Assembly (NCBI GenBank): GCA_963665165.1
Contig: OY761989.1
Span: forward strand, 868,001-932,000
Origin: G963663315 sp963665165
GTDB taxonomy: Bacteria; Pseudomonadota; Gammaproteobacteria; Arenicellales; Poriferihabitantaceae
Length of the DNA stretch: 64,000 bases
Direction of reading: 5' to 3'
Positions 43,610 to 53,503 of this stretch are shown here, piece by piece; position 1 is the first letter of the stretch; each line of letters opens with the position of its first letter. The notes beneath the pieces are model-generated. The model was not told where the DNA came from. It saw nothing but the letters and a program-made list of their open reading frames with translations, and ran no database searches. The translations under genes were made by a program, and so were the position numbers.

Positions 43610-45097
43610 TTATTTCAGAGCGACTCGTTGATTGAACAGGCTGATCAATCTGTCCCATTCATCCGCCTGTCCGGAAATGTCGTCCCAGAAGGACTGGTTT
43701 TTCCTCGAATTGAAATCCTGGATCGGGATTCCCCGTTGCTCGACCCAGGTATAGTAGCCGAGATTGAAAATACGCTGTTTATCGCCTGAGGAAAGTTCAA
43801 GCACATGGGCCGGTTCGCATCCTGACAAGGTGCGGCCGAAAACTTCGGCAGCCTGTGTTTCGCCGAACTGGCCGTTGAAGTATTTTTGTCTGGCGTGTTC
43901 GATTTCACTGGCGTAGAGTCGGGCGCCGTCCGTCGCGATGCAGATGATGAGGTCGTTGCTGCCCAGGTCCTGGCGCCGGGCCATCTTGATGGCGGTTTGA
44001 ATGTTCGCCAGACCCGACAGTCCGATGTGCCTGAACTGCATGAGCAATGGTTCGGAAACCCCGCTCCGCGCCGCCGCAAACCGGAGTCCCTCACGGGTGT
44101 TGAACAGAACATTCATCAGGTCGGGGCCGGAATCGGAGATGCCGACCACATAGTCCATGTTCAGGACATTGTGGATCAGCGGAATATGCTTGTCGCCAAT
44201 ACCCTGTATACGGTGTTCCCCGTAACCGTTGTTGAGCATGGTGGGGCATTCGAGGGGTTCTGTCGCAATGATGTTCGAACCGAACCGGTCCTTCAGATAA
44301 TCACCGGCGGCGATCGTGCCGGCAGAGCCGGTTCCGGCTACCAGTCCATACAGCCGATCCCCCTTTCGGGCCAACTGTTCATACAGCCTGCCCAGTGAAG
44401 GGCCGGTTATATTTCTGTGGCACAGATAATTCGCGAATTCGCTGAACTGGTTCAGAATCACATTGGAAGGGTCCCGGGAGAGGGCGTCGCAGGCGTCATA
44501 AATTTCCTTGACGTTGCTCTCCGATCCGGTCGTTCTGATAATGTCCTGTTCCGGTCGCAGGGTCCATTGCTGCAGCCAGTCGAATCTTTCCCGGCTCATC
44601 TGTTCGGGCAGTACCGCCACCCCCCGGCACCCCAGAATCCGGGAAATGGCGATGCCGCCCCGACAGTAGTTGCCGGTTGACGGCCAGATTGCCCGGTTGT
44701 TCACCGGGTCGATGCCGCCGGTGACCAGGCGGGTTACCAGACAGGCATAAGCGGCCAGCACCTTGTGGGCCGCGATCATCGGAAATGTGTCGCCGATTGC
44801 CACCACGATCCGCGCCCGGACACCACTCAGCCCGGTGGGAATTTCCAGCCAGGTGGGCGCTGGCAGTATCCGGCTGCCCTGGTGATCGTTGAACCAGTGG
44901 ATGCGGAACAGGTTTAGCGGGTCGGCCTGGTCCACGGGAATGTTCCGCAGTTTGTCCAGGATATCCGCCGGAATTTTGGCGGGATTCGCGAGCTCAGCGA
45001 AAGTCGGCAGTACAATGCGATGCTCGCGGGCATGCGCAATTGACCGGTCCAGAATATCCGGATCATGCACTACGGGTTTGATGAGCAGTTCCGACAT
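43610..45097 (-). CDS. Fold-type-II PLP-dependent enzyme of unknown substrate (cysteine-synthase-like)
   Basis: A 495-residue enzyme of the tryptophan synthase beta/cysteine synthase superfamily. AAHKVLAAYACL contains the probable Schiff-base lysine; STGNYCRGGIAISRILGC resembles the STGNTG substrate loop but with Tyr-Cys-Arg in it; GLVAGTGSAGTIAAGDYLKD is the PLP-phosphate loop. It is much longer than cysteine synthase (about 310-320 residues), with an extra C-terminal part. I do not recognise a characterised member. It is followed by the ClpP-like gene and preceded by pyrE, which is 24 bases away and has the same orientation. Confidence 0.75.
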   Translation of the reverse strand: MSELLIKPVVHDPDILDRSIAHAREHRIVLPTFAELANPAKIPADILDKLRNIPVDQADPLNLFRIHWFNDHQGSRILPAPTWLEIPTGLSGVRARIVVAIGDTFPMIAAHKVLAAYACLVTRLVTGGIDPVNNRAIWPSTGNYCRGGIAISRILGCRGVAVLPEQMSRERFDWLQQWTLRPEQDIIRTTGSESNVKEIYDACDALSRDPSNVILNQFSEFANYLCHRNITGPSLGRLYEQLARKGDRLYGLVAGTGSAGTIAAGDYLKDRFGSNIIATEPLECPTMLNNGYGEHRIQGIGDKHIPLIHNVLNMDYVVGISDSGPDLMNVLFNTREGLRFAAARSGVSEPLLMQFRHIGLSGLANIQTAIKMARRQDLGSNDLIICIATDGARLYASEIEHARQKYFNGQFGETQAAEVFGRTLSGCEPAHVLELSSGDKQRIFNLGYYTWVEQRGIPIQDFNSRKNQSFWDDISGQADEWDRLISLFNQRVALK

Positions 45098-45121
45098 GGA
45101 TTTGTCCGGGGTGAAGGAGTT

Positions 45122-45802
45122 TCAGGGAGACGCAGTCCGGTTCGCGTTTGCGTTTGCTGTAGCGCCCCAGGTGTCCCGATACCGTGATACCGCCTCGAAA
45201 TGAGCCACGAATTTCGGGTCTTCCCGCAGAAAGGCAATCAGGTCTTCCAGTTTGAGCAAGGTATATACCGGTATACGATATTGCTGTTCGATCATCCGTA
45301 CCGCCGAAAGGTCCCCGTTGGCCATGGTCTCCTGCCGGTCCAGGATGGTGACCAGCGCACAGGGCGTTGCTCCGGCAGCGCGAATCCGTTCAATGGATTC
45401 GAAAACCGAGTTTCCGGTCGAGATGACGTCATCCAGGATTACCACGTTCCCTTTCAGCCCGGCGCCGACGATATGGCCGCCCTCGCCATGGTCTTTTTCC
45501 TCTTTGCGGTTGAACGCGTAGTCAACGCCGACGCCGTGATGCTGGGCCAGTTGCACCGCGGTCGCGGCTACCAGCGGGATTCCCTTGTAGGCCGGACCAT
45601 ACAGCATATAGTCATGGGTTATCTTCTCCGACAGCAACCGGGCATAATATCCGGCTATGCGGGCAAGCAGGCTGCCGTTACTGAAAAATCCGGAATTGAA
45701 AAAATACGGGCTTTTCCGGCCAGATTTGAGTGTATACTCTCCAAACCTCAGAATATCGTTTTCAATACAGGTTTGCAGAAGTTCGATTTGGTATGACTTC
45801 AT
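45122..45802 (-). CDS. pyrE: Orotate phosphoribosyltransferase
   Basis: It joins orotate and PRPP to give OMP. The 226-residue protein shows FGEYTLKSGRKSPYFFNSGFF near the N-terminus, the catalytic-loop lysines in AFNRKEEKDHGEGG, and the PRPP motif VVILDDVISTGNS. The ATG at 45802 (MKSYQIELLQ) aligns with E. coli PyrE; a second in-frame ATG at 45850 would add 16 residues. Confidence 0.95.
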   Translation of the reverse strand: MKSYQIELLQTCIENDILRFGEYTLKSGRKSPYFFNSGFFSNGSLLARIAGYYARLLSEKITHDYMLYGPAYKGIPLVAATAVQLAQHHGVGVDYAFNRKEEKDHGEGGHIVGAGLKGNVVILDDVISTGNSVFESIERIRAAGATPCALVTILDRQETMANGDLSAVRMIEQQYRIPVYTLLKLEDLIAFLREDPKFVAHFEAVSRYRDTWGATANANANRTASP

Positions 45803-45934
45803 GTTTTGAACCTGATCGCGGAATCCCCGACTGTTCTCAAGTCCTGACATTATACAGGTCTGACCGACCGACCGGGCGGGATTTTATCAAAACCCCGATA
45901 TCCTGATGTCTCGATACGACTGTGGAGATAACCT

Positions 45935-47518
45935 GTGACTGACATTGTGGAGCATCCGGTTTCCGACATACGATGGACCGAAACAATGCGTTCATTTGCC
46001 CATCCGCGGGTGGTCACGATGTTGTTTTTCGGCTTCTCCGCGGGATTGCCGCTGATGCTGATATTCTCCTCGCTGTCGTTGTGGCTCAGGGAAGCGGGAA
46101 TCGAGCGCTCTGTAGTCACCCTGTTCAGTTGGGCCGCGCTCGGCTATTCGTTCAAATTCATCTGGGCGCCGTTGGTCGATTCCCTGCCGGTACCCGGACT
46201 CACGCGCAAGCTGGGCAGACGCCGAGGCTGGATCCTGCTTGCGCAACTGATGGTGATCCTGTCGATTTCCCTGATGGCGTTGCAGGATCCGTCTGTAGGC
46301 AGCAACAGTCTGACTTATATGGCGTTTGCCGCGGTGTTACTCGGGTTTTCCTCAGCCACCCAGGATATTGTCATCGACGCCTATCGGATCGAATCGGCGG
46401 AAGTCAGGCTGCAGGCGTTGATGTCGTCCACGTACATCGCGGGATACCGGATTGGAATGCTGGTCGCCGGCGCCGGAGCGCTTTATCTGGCGAGCTGGTT
46501 CGGTTCCGCCTCCGGCCAGTACCTCTATACGGCGTGGAAATTCACGTACTTCGCGATGGCGGCCTTCATGCTGATCGGGATTGCGACTACGCTGCTGATC
46601 CCCGAACCCGATGGTCGTTCGGACCGTGTCCGGGAAGACGGCGCCGACGCCGGGGGAAGCCAGATCGATGAAAAATTTCATGTCCTGGCGCTGTTCGTTT
46701 TGTGTGTCATCGCTTTTATTCTCACCTACCGGATTTCAGCGGATCTCGCGTCCCGGTCCAGCGCCGCGTTGCAGTCGATTCTGCATAACCGGGCGATTGC
46801 CGGTATCGTGGTCGAATTTGCAAGGCTGACGTCGGGCGTCCTGATCGCCGCCGCTGTCGCAATTTCACTGGTCAAACTGAATATTGTGAAAGGGGGCGGG
46901 ATGAACCTGCTTTACCTTAAGCCCGTACAGGACTTCTTCCAGCGATACGGATTGAGCAGCGCCTTGCTCCTGCTGGCTCTGGTCGGTCTGTATCGAATAT
47001 CGGATATCGTTCTGGGTGTGATCTCGAATGTGTTTTATCAGGATATCGGATATTCCAAAATCGAGATCGCCACGGTTTCCAAGGTATTCGGCCTGGTCAT
47101 GACCTTGCTTGGCGGATTCCTCGGCGGCGCGCTGGCGATCCGGTTCGGGGTAATCCGGATTCTTCTGCTTGGGGCCGTCCTGTCCGCCTTCACCAATCTG
47201 TTGTTCCTGTTGCTGGCGCGGATCGGTTATGACATGAACTGGCTGTACATTGTGATTGGCGCGGATAATCTGAGCGCCGGAATTGCGACCGCTTCTTTTG
47301 TCGCTTTTTTATCGGCCCTGACCAATATCAAATTCACCGCCATGCAGTTTGCGATTTTCACATCAGTGATGACCCTGATTCCCAAGATGCTGGGTGGATA
47401 TTCGGGAGCAATGGTCGATACTCTCGGCTATCCACAGTTCTTCATTATCACGACCCTGCTCGGCATTCCGGTGATCATCCTGATTCTGTTTTTGTCGCGG
47501 GATTCCAGATTTTCCTGA
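45935..47518 (+). CDS. ampG: AmpG-type muropeptide permease (MFS)
   Basis: A 527-residue inner-membrane transporter that imports anhydro-muropeptides for cell-wall recycling. The first segment, VVTMLFFGFSAGLPLMLIFSSLSLWL, then FIWAPLVDSLPVP and LGRRRGW and GFSSATQDIVIDAYRIE, are AmpG hallmarks. The GTG start has a GGAGAT Shine-Dalgarno. It is divergent from pyrE. Confidence 0.92.
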   Translation: MTDIVEHPVSDIRWTETMRSFAHPRVVTMLFFGFSAGLPLMLIFSSLSLWLREAGIERSVVTLFSWAALGYSFKFIWAPLVDSLPVPGLTRKLGRRRGWILLAQLMVILSISLMALQDPSVGSNSLTYMAFAAVLLGFSSATQDIVIDAYRIESAEVRLQALMSSTYIAGYRIGMLVAGAGALYLASWFGSASGQYLYTAWKFTYFAMAAFMLIGIATTLLIPEPDGRSDRVREDGADAGGSQIDEKFHVLALFVLCVIAFILTYRISADLASRSSAALQSILHNRAIAGIVVEFARLTSGVLIAAAVAISLVKLNIVKGGGMNLLYLKPVQDFFQRYGLSSALLLLALVGLYRISDIVLGVISNVFYQDIGYSKIEIATVSKVFGLVMTLLGGFLGGALAIRFGVIRILLLGAVLSAFTNLLFLLLARIGYDMNWLYIVIGADNLSAGIATASFVAFLSALTNIKFTAMQFAIFTSVMTLIPKMLGGYSGAMVDTLGYPQFFIITTLLGIPVIILILFLSRDSRFS

Positions 47519-47533
47519 TCGGCCCGGCGTCGA

Positions 47534-48106
47534 TCAAATCAGCAGGCTGCGGCCCAGATCGGTCAGCGGGTGAACGACCAGACGCTGTATGAAATTCAAT
47601 ACCAGCAACGCCAGAATCGGGGTCAGGTCGATTCCCGAGATCGCGGGAATCAGTTGCCGGAACGGCCGCAGCATGGGTTCACTCATGCTCGATACCAGCC
47701 AGGCTGCCGGATGTCTCGACATCGGGGCCACCCAGCTCAATATCGCGCTGGCGAGAATGATGATGATCAAGATCCAGGTCAATATATTGACTGATTCACC
47801 GACCGCCAGCACAAATGCGCCGACGGGACTGGTCGGGAACCCGGAGACCGACAACAGCAGCATGGTCTTGGCAAATGCGGTCAGCAGGATGAGCGCGATG
47901 GCTGCCAGATCAATGCCGAACAGTCCGGGTATGAACCGGCGGAGGATCTGCAGGGGAAGTTTTGTGGCGCTGATGACAAGCTGGCAGAGTGGATTCCTGA
48001 AATCCGCCCGGAAAAGCTGGAACAGGAATCGCAAGATCGTGATGATCAGGTAAAAACCAAGAATGGTTTCGATTGTAAAGCTGAGTGCGTTCTGTATATA
48101 GGGCAT
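47534..48106 (-). CDS. yggT: YggT family integral membrane protein
   Basis: A 190-residue protein with two YggT repeats, each a pair of membrane segments with a conserved polar loop: LFQLFRADFRNPLCQLVISATKLPLQILRRFIP in the first and SWVAPMSRHPAAWLVSSMSEPMLRPFRQLIP in the second (described here in pieces of the loop). It directly abuts proC with no gap, in the conserved yggS-proC-yggT block. Homologues are linked to osmotic tolerance and cell division; the biochemical role is unknown. Confidence 0.88.
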   Translation of the reverse strand: MPYIQNALSFTIETILGFYLIITILRFLFQLFRADFRNPLCQLVISATKLPLQILRRFIPGLFGIDLAAIALILLTAFAKTMLLLSVSGFPTSPVGAFVLAVGESVNILTWILIIIILASAILSWVAPMSRHPAAWLVSSMSEPMLRPFRQLIPAISGIDLTPILALLVLNFIQRLVVHPLTDLGRSLLI

Positions 48107-48946
48107 TCAGGTTCCTCCAAGCGCGTTCGCCAGTTCATTGGATTTTTCAATTGCCTTCTGGATTCCGTCCGCTATGATCCGGTCGATTCCATTTTCCTCC
48201 ATGGAGGACAGGGCGGCCTGGGTGGTTCCTCCGGGTGACGTGACTTGCCGGCGAAGCTGGTCCGGTGGATATTCACTGGCCAGGGCCAGTCTGGCAGCCC
48301 CCAGGGCGGTTTCAAGAACCAGTGTCCGGGCGGCCTGTTCGTCAAGTCCATTGTTTTTTGCCGAGTCGATCATGATCTCCATCAGCTTGAAATAATAAGC
48401 CGGGCCGCTGCCGGAGATACCCGTTGCGACATCGATATCGTGTTCACTGTCCACCTGCACCACCGGACCGACGGATTGCATCACGGATTGCGCCGCCAAC
48501 CGCTGCTGTTCGGTGGTCCGGGGGTTCGCCAGCATCGCGGTTACGCCGCTGCCGACCAGGGCAGGCGTGTTCGGCATTGCCCGCACGACCGGTAATGCCG
48601 CGCCAATCCAGCGGATGATGTCGGCGATCCGGATACCAGCGGCAATCGACATGACCAGAGGCTGGTTCGTTCTTAACAGGTGATTTACCGAGGACACGGC
48701 CGGTTGCATCATTTGCGGCTTGACCGCGAAAACGATGATTCCGCTATTCTGTACACAGGAGGGATTGTCCGCGTATACCTGAACGCCGAATTGCTGTTGC
48801 AGCCGGATTCGCTGATCCTCCATCGGGTCGGAAACATGGATCCGGTCCGCCGCCCGGCCGGATGCGACCAGCCCGCCTATGATGCTGCGCGCCATGTTGC
48901 CGCCGCCGACAAACGAGATCATCTGGTCTTCTGTCGTCTGATTCAT
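48107..48946 (-). CDS. proC: Pyrroline-5-carboxylate reductase
   Basis: The last step of proline synthesis. At 279 residues it has the NADPH fold ISFVGGGNMARSIIGGL at the N-terminus, FAVKPQMM, VRAMPNTPALVGSGVTAM near the middle, and the C-terminal dimerisation domain with SGSGPAYYF and RRQVTSPGGTTQAAL. It lies 42 bases downstream of the yggS start-proximal stop and abuts yggT. Confidence 0.95.
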   Translation of the reverse strand: MNQTTEDQMISFVGGGNMARSIIGGLVASGRAADRIHVSDPMEDQRIRLQQQFGVQVYADNPSCVQNSGIIVFAVKPQMMQPAVSSVNHLLRTNQPLVMSIAAGIRIADIIRWIGAALPVVRAMPNTPALVGSGVTAMLANPRTTEQQRLAAQSVMQSVGPVVQVDSEHDIDVATGISGSGPAYYFKLMEIMIDSAKNNGLDEQAARTLVLETALGAARLALASEYPPDQLRRQVTSPGGTTQAALSSMEENGIDRIIADGIQKAIEKSNELANALGGT

Positions 48947-48988
48947 AATCCTGGGTCTTCTGGTCCCCTAAGTCCAGTTAAACTTGAG

Positions 48989-49708
48989 CTACAGCGGCCG
49001 TGTCCCGAAGATGGCCGTGCCAATCCTGAGTTGGGTGGCGCCCTCGGCGATGGCTGCTTCCATATCCGCCGTCATGCCCATCGACAGTTGATCGAGGTTA
49101 TGCCCTTTCCCGTTCAGGTATTCGAGATGTTCCCGGCACTGACCGAACACGGTGCGTTGCTTCTCGAAATCCGGCTCCGGCTTCGGGATGATCATCAATC
49201 CGCGCAGCCTGAGGTTGGGCAGTGTTTGAATATGGTCGGCGAGCTTCTCGGATTCGCTCACACGAATGCCGGATTTGGATTCTTCCTGTTGCAAATTCAG
49301 TTGGATCAGTACATTGAGCGGTTCTGATGCGGTTCTGTAGCGATCCAGCCGGTCGGCCACTTTGGCCGATTCGACGGTATGCACCCAGTCGAATTTCTCG
49401 GCGATCATCCTGCTCTTTCTGCTTTGTATATGTCCGATGAAATGCCAGCGGGGCGACCGGGCAATCCGGTTCCGGGCGCAGTGTTGGGCAACCTGGTTTA
49501 TTTTCTCGGCTCCTTCCTGCAGGAAATTCTCGGCAAAGTCGATGTGCATGTTTTCCAGCAATACGATGATTTTCCCGGTCGGGTGACGCTTGCCGACTGC
49601 GATCAGCGAGATTGAATCACGCGAGCGCTGGTACTTTTGCGCATAGCGGTCCATTCGTTCCCGGGTTTGTCGATAGCGTTGCAGAAGTGCATTTTCCTCG
49701 CTTGTCAT
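48989..49708 (-). CDS. yggS: YggS/PROSC family PLP homeostasis protein
   Basis: A 239-residue alanine-racemase-fold protein that binds PLP and buffers the vitamin B6 pool. The lysine of LIAVGKRHPTGKI carries PLP; FAENFLQEGAEKI, WHFIGHIQSRKSR, LIQLNLQQEESKSG, LSMGMTADMEAAI and RIGTAIFG follow the family order. The frame stays open far upstream on this strand, but ATG 49708 gives the family N-terminus. It is divergent from argC. Confidence 0.93.
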   Translation of the reverse strand: MTSEENALLQRYRQTRERMDRYAQKYQRSRDSISLIAVGKRHPTGKIIVLLENMHIDFAENFLQEGAEKINQVAQHCARNRIARSPRWHFIGHIQSRKSRMIAEKFDWVHTVESAKVADRLDRYRTASEPLNVLIQLNLQQEESKSGIRVSESEKLADHIQTLPNLRLRGLMIIPKPEPDFEKQRTVFGQCREHLEYLNGKGHNLDQLSMGMTADMEAAIAEGATQLRIGTAIFGTRPL

Positions 49709-49846
49709 CGCAGTCGGCTGGTTGCGGATCAAAAGTCGTGAACAGGTCGTATGGATTGTATCAGACCGGATGCGTCGGGATATGATATTATCGGCTTCGT
49801 TAAACGGACCGACTCGTGGTTTGCGAATACACGCTGGACAACCCCT

Positions 49847-50911
49847 GTGAAGATTGATCATCAACCTCTTGATGTCGGAATTATCGGCGGCACCGGCTAT
49901 ACCGGGATGGAACTGTTGCGATTGCTGGCAATCCATCCCTGGGCCCATGTATCGGTCATCACCTCCCGGGAGGAAGCCGGGACTCCTGTCACAGGACTGT
50001 TTCCTTCCCTGCGGGGGAGTGGTGACCTCGTTTTCACCGATCCCGCCGAAGCGAACCTGACCGCCTGCGACCTGGTATTCAGCGCGACTCCCGGCGGGGT
50101 GGCGATGAAGCATGCCCGGTCGTTGATGGCTGACAACGTCAAATTGATTGATTTGTCCGCGGATTTCCGGATCCGGGATGTCGCCGTCTGGGAGCGCTGG
50201 TATGGACTCAGCCACGCCTGCCCGGATCTGGTCGAACAGGCGGTTTACGGTTTGCCGGAAGTCCATCGGGAGTCGATCAGAACCGCCCGGCTGATCGCCA
50301 ACCCCGGATGTTACCCGACGGTCATTCAACTGGGGTTTTTGCCGATGATCGAAAACCGGTTGGTTGATACCACTACTCTGATCGCCGACGCCAAGTCCGG
50401 CGTCTCCGGCGCGGGCCGGGGAGCGAATCGGGCGACCGCGTTTTGTGAAGTGGCGGAATCGTTCAAGGCTTACTCGGCATCGGGTCATCGCCACCTGCCG
50501 GAGATCGAACAGGGGTTGCGGCAGGTATCCGCTGATCCGGTTGAACTGGTGTTCACTCCGCATTTGCTGCCGCTGATCCGGGGCATCCATGCGACCCTGT
50601 ATGCCCGTCTGTCGAAAAAAGGCGCTGCGCTGGACCTGGACCGGATCCAGCAGGTTTTTGTCGAGCGTTACCGCTATGAACCGTTTGTCGATGTGCTGGA
50701 GCCGGGGTCACATCCGGATACGCGCAGTGTTCGCGGTTCGAATCATTGCCGGTTGTCGATTCACCGGCCACAGGATGGCGACACCATCGTGGTCCTGGCA
50801 GTGGAAGACAATCTGGTAAAGGGCGCCGCCGGCCAGGCCATCCAGAACATGAACCTGATGTCAGGGTTCGAGGAAACCACCGGACTCACAGACATCGCGC
50901 TGGTTCCCTGA
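49847..50911 (+). CDS. argC: N-acetyl-gamma-glutamyl-phosphate reductase
   Basis: Third step of arginine synthesis. The 354-residue protein starts at GTG 49847, which places the NADP fold DVGIIGGTGYTGMELLRLL at residue ~8; the longer upstream frame adds a non-homologous leader. The catalytic Cys is in ANPGCYPTVIQL, the catalytic His in SGHRHLPEIEQ, and DAKSGVSGAGRG is conserved. Arginine is a precursor of agmatine and putrescine, so it links loosely to aguB. Confidence 0.93.
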   Translation: MKIDHQPLDVGIIGGTGYTGMELLRLLAIHPWAHVSVITSREEAGTPVTGLFPSLRGSGDLVFTDPAEANLTACDLVFSATPGGVAMKHARSLMADNVKLIDLSADFRIRDVAVWERWYGLSHACPDLVEQAVYGLPEVHRESIRTARLIANPGCYPTVIQLGFLPMIENRLVDTTTLIADAKSGVSGAGRGANRATAFCEVAESFKAYSASGHRHLPEIEQGLRQVSADPVELVFTPHLLPLIRGIHATLYARLSKKGAALDLDRIQQVFVERYRYEPFVDVLEPGSHPDTRSVRGSNHCRLSIHRPQDGDTIVVLAVEDNLVKGAAGQAIQNMNLMSGFEETTGLTDIALVP

Positions 50912-50932
50912 GCGGTCGATGTCCTGGCTGGG

Positions 50933-53503
50933 CTATGGACGCCGCATCCTGATGAAAACGCCCAGTATCATCACCAGCAGCGGGCCGCTTAATACATTGA
51001 TTACAGTCAGGCGGTGTCCCAGTTGGTCTATGCGCTGGCGGATTTGCAGGCGGATGTTTCTCAAATCCCGCCGCATGGCCACCAGTTCGGACTGAACCGT
51101 GATGGCCTGTTCTTTCAACGGCGACGGCAACGCGGACAAATCATCGATCCCGGCGACAGCGAGGATTTCGGCCAGTTGCCGTTCAAGTTCAGTCACGTTT
51201 CGCCAGGTGGATTGCTCGTTGTTCCTGATTTCCTCCCGGGTATCCCTGAACAACTGCTCAACCCGGTTGAACGGGCGGCTGGTCGGGCCTCTGGCCTGGA
51301 TGGTCGCCAGTTGGCCTTCGCTGCCGATTGCGATCAGGTTGCCCAGAAAAGCCAGATTGTCGTTAATCGGCCGGGTCATCACACGGCCACCCAGCTGCGA
51401 TGTCTGCAACGCGAACTGATCAAACAACCAATCCACATCCGCAATGGCAAAAACCCGTGATTGTCCGTTGGCGGGAATCGCTTGCGGCGGACCGGATGAC
51501 TGAAAGGCCGATTCGATTTTACCGCTGACCAACGCCGCCACCGTCCGCTTGCGGCCATCCGGCTCGAAATCCCGGACCAGCGCGGAGGGTGTCCGGGTGG
51601 CGTAGGCCGGGCGTGGCTCCGACCCCGAATCGGCTGTGGTACTGACCAGAGGGGTGAGTATCGCGCCATCGGGTGGGTCGCCCGCAATTTCAAACCAGCC
51701 GGGTTCTATCAGCAACAAGTTGTCGATACTGGCTGTTCCGGGAAATCCTGACTCCATTTGCGCCCGGTTGAATCGCATCCAGTACGGGAAAATGACTCTG
51801 GAGTTGTCATCGTTGAGCGCAACCGGTGTGCCCAGTTCCCGGTCCCCCGCGATCCGGTCACCGACATAGTTCAACCCCCAGGACAGGAGCAGGTCCGAAA
51901 TATCGTTGATTTCCACCGAAGGCTGGAACCGCAGTTCATTGCTGGCATTGTCGGACCGGACATACGGGTCCATCATCACAATCAATGTGCCGCCCTCGAC
52001 CACGAATCGGTCAATTGCCTGTAGCATCGCTTTCTTCAGCACCGCACTTTGTACCACGATCAGCACATCGATATCTTCCGGCAGCCGCTCATCGAAAAAA
52101 GGCACCAGCGCGAGGTCGTGGCTGAGCTTCAACTCCTCCACAAATGACAGCCCGGCACGGGGGTTGTTCAATGAAGCGGGTGGAATCAGTGGGCCGAGCA
52201 GGGCAATCCGGCTTGAATCCTCCCGGATAACCTGACGGACAGACGAAATCAAATCGTATTCCAGAAAATGCTCGCGTTGAATATCAAGATACGGCAGCGT
52301 CTTCACCCGTTGCTGATATTCGATCATCATACCCAGATAAAAGGTGTCTCCGGATGACATCGGCACCGATTGTATCCCGGACCGGATCGCGAGCAATTCG
52401 GAATCGGAGTCCGGTACCGGATCGATTTCCTCGATTTCCAGGTTTCCCCGACTGTACCAGGCGAGTCGTTCCAGCAGATTTTTCGTCCGGCGTGCATGCG
52501 ACTTGATGGCTGTCGGCACATTGCCTTGGCTGGCGCTCCAGAAAAGCCGGATCCGGGTTCCGTCCGGTGTTCGGGCAAGCTCATCCAGGGTCGCATCGCT
52601 GAGCGTAAATTCTTTCTGTTCAGTCAGGTCCAGGTGGATCGGCAAACCAGCGATAAGAGCCTGTATCGCTGCGAACGCGATGACGGAAGGTAAAACAGAG
52701 CGTACCATCCGAATCGGCGCCCGGTGCAGGGGTCCGGTGCGCCGGGCGGCCACGGTCGCCGAGCAGACAATCAGGGCCAGAGTGGTCAGGAGCAGGAAAT
52801 AACTCAAATCGGACAGCGTCACAAACCCGGAACAGAGCGCGTCGAAATGAGTGCGCGGGACCAGCGAGTTGAGCCATTCAAGCGCCGCCGGAGAGGCCAT
52901 ACCGCCGAGCAATGAATCAAATTCCGATGATCCGGAAATCGTCATTACGAACAGAACCAGTACGCTGACTACGAAGACCGAAACCGGTTCTCCAAGAATG
53001 GCCGCAATACAAAGCGAAATGGCCAGGTAAAGGGCCAGCAGCAGGAATGCGGCCAGCCAGACCGTGAACACCACTCCGGGGTCCGGTTCACCCAGATAGG
53101 CCAGCGTGACCGGGAAGGGCAGCGTGAACAGCAGGACTACCGCGATGACGGCAAGGCCGGCGAAAAATTTACCGCTGACCAGTTCCGCGGTGTTGACCGG
53201 CAACGTCATTGCCAGTTCGACGCTGCGGTCAGTGTACTCGTCCGGCCACGAACGCATGGCTAGCGCCGGCATGAAAATCATCCCGATCCACGGAATGAAT
53301 ATTTGCCAGGTCCGCATACTGGCTTCATCGGTGGTATAAAAATCAGCCACCATGAATACGCAAAGGCTGAGCGACGCCAGCAACCCGGCCATGAAAATGC
53401 AGGTCAGCGGGGAATGGAAAAGGACACGCAGTTCATGCCGGGTGACTGCAATGACCCGCGCTACACACCTCCTGCCATTCGACAGATTGTCCAGCGGTTT
53501 CAA
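50933..53503 (-). CDS. Fused GldF/GldG-like ABC-2 permease and periplasmic domain protein
   Basis: An 856-residue fusion. Residues ~15-265 are an ABC-2 type permease with about six hydrophobic segments. Residues ~280-830 match the GldG-like soluble domain: FTLSDATLDELARTPDGTRIRLFWS, EIEEIDPVPDSDSELLAI, REHFLEYDLISSVRQVIRE and a VPFFDERLPEDIDVLIVVQS region. A coiled-coil stretch (~755-825) leads to a last membrane helix at the C-terminus. Homologues are the bacterial relatives of the gliding-motility GldFG proteins, widespread in non-gliding proteobacteria with unknown cargo. Start TTG 53503 overlaps the ATPase stop as TTGA. Confidence 0.82.
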   Translation of the reverse strand: MKPLDNLSNGRRCVARVIAVTRHELRVLFHSPLTCIFMAGLLASLSLCVFMVADFYTTDEASMRTWQIFIPWIGMIFMPALAMRSWPDEYTDRSVELAMTLPVNTAELVSGKFFAGLAVIAVVLLFTLPFPVTLAYLGEPDPGVVFTVWLAAFLLLALYLAISLCIAAILGEPVSVFVVSVLVLFVMTISGSSEFDSLLGGMASPAALEWLNSLVPRTHFDALCSGFVTLSDLSYFLLLTTLALIVCSATVAARRTGPLHRAPIRMVRSVLPSVIAFAAIQALIAGLPIHLDLTEQKEFTLSDATLDELARTPDGTRIRLFWSASQGNVPTAIKSHARRTKNLLERLAWYSRGNLEIEEIDPVPDSDSELLAIRSGIQSVPMSSGDTFYLGMMIEYQQRVKTLPYLDIQREHFLEYDLISSVRQVIREDSSRIALLGPLIPPASLNNPRAGLSFVEELKLSHDLALVPFFDERLPEDIDVLIVVQSAVLKKAMLQAIDRFVVEGGTLIVMMDPYVRSDNASNELRFQPSVEINDISDLLLSWGLNYVGDRIAGDRELGTPVALNDDNSRVIFPYWMRFNRAQMESGFPGTASIDNLLLIEPGWFEIAGDPPDGAILTPLVSTTADSGSEPRPAYATRTPSALVRDFEPDGRKRTVAALVSGKIESAFQSSGPPQAIPANGQSRVFAIADVDWLFDQFALQTSQLGGRVMTRPINDNLAFLGNLIAIGSEGQLATIQARGPTSRPFNRVEQLFRDTREEIRNNEQSTWRNVTELERQLAEILAVAGIDDLSALPSPLKEQAITVQSELVAMRRDLRNIRLQIRQRIDQLGHRLTVINVLSGPLLVMILGVFIRMRRP

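Noticed and set aside
49709..50590. Minus-strand frame extending YggS far upstream across argC
   Set aside because: It has no family similarity, overlaps most of argC on the opposite strand, and YggS has a normal ATG start at 49708.
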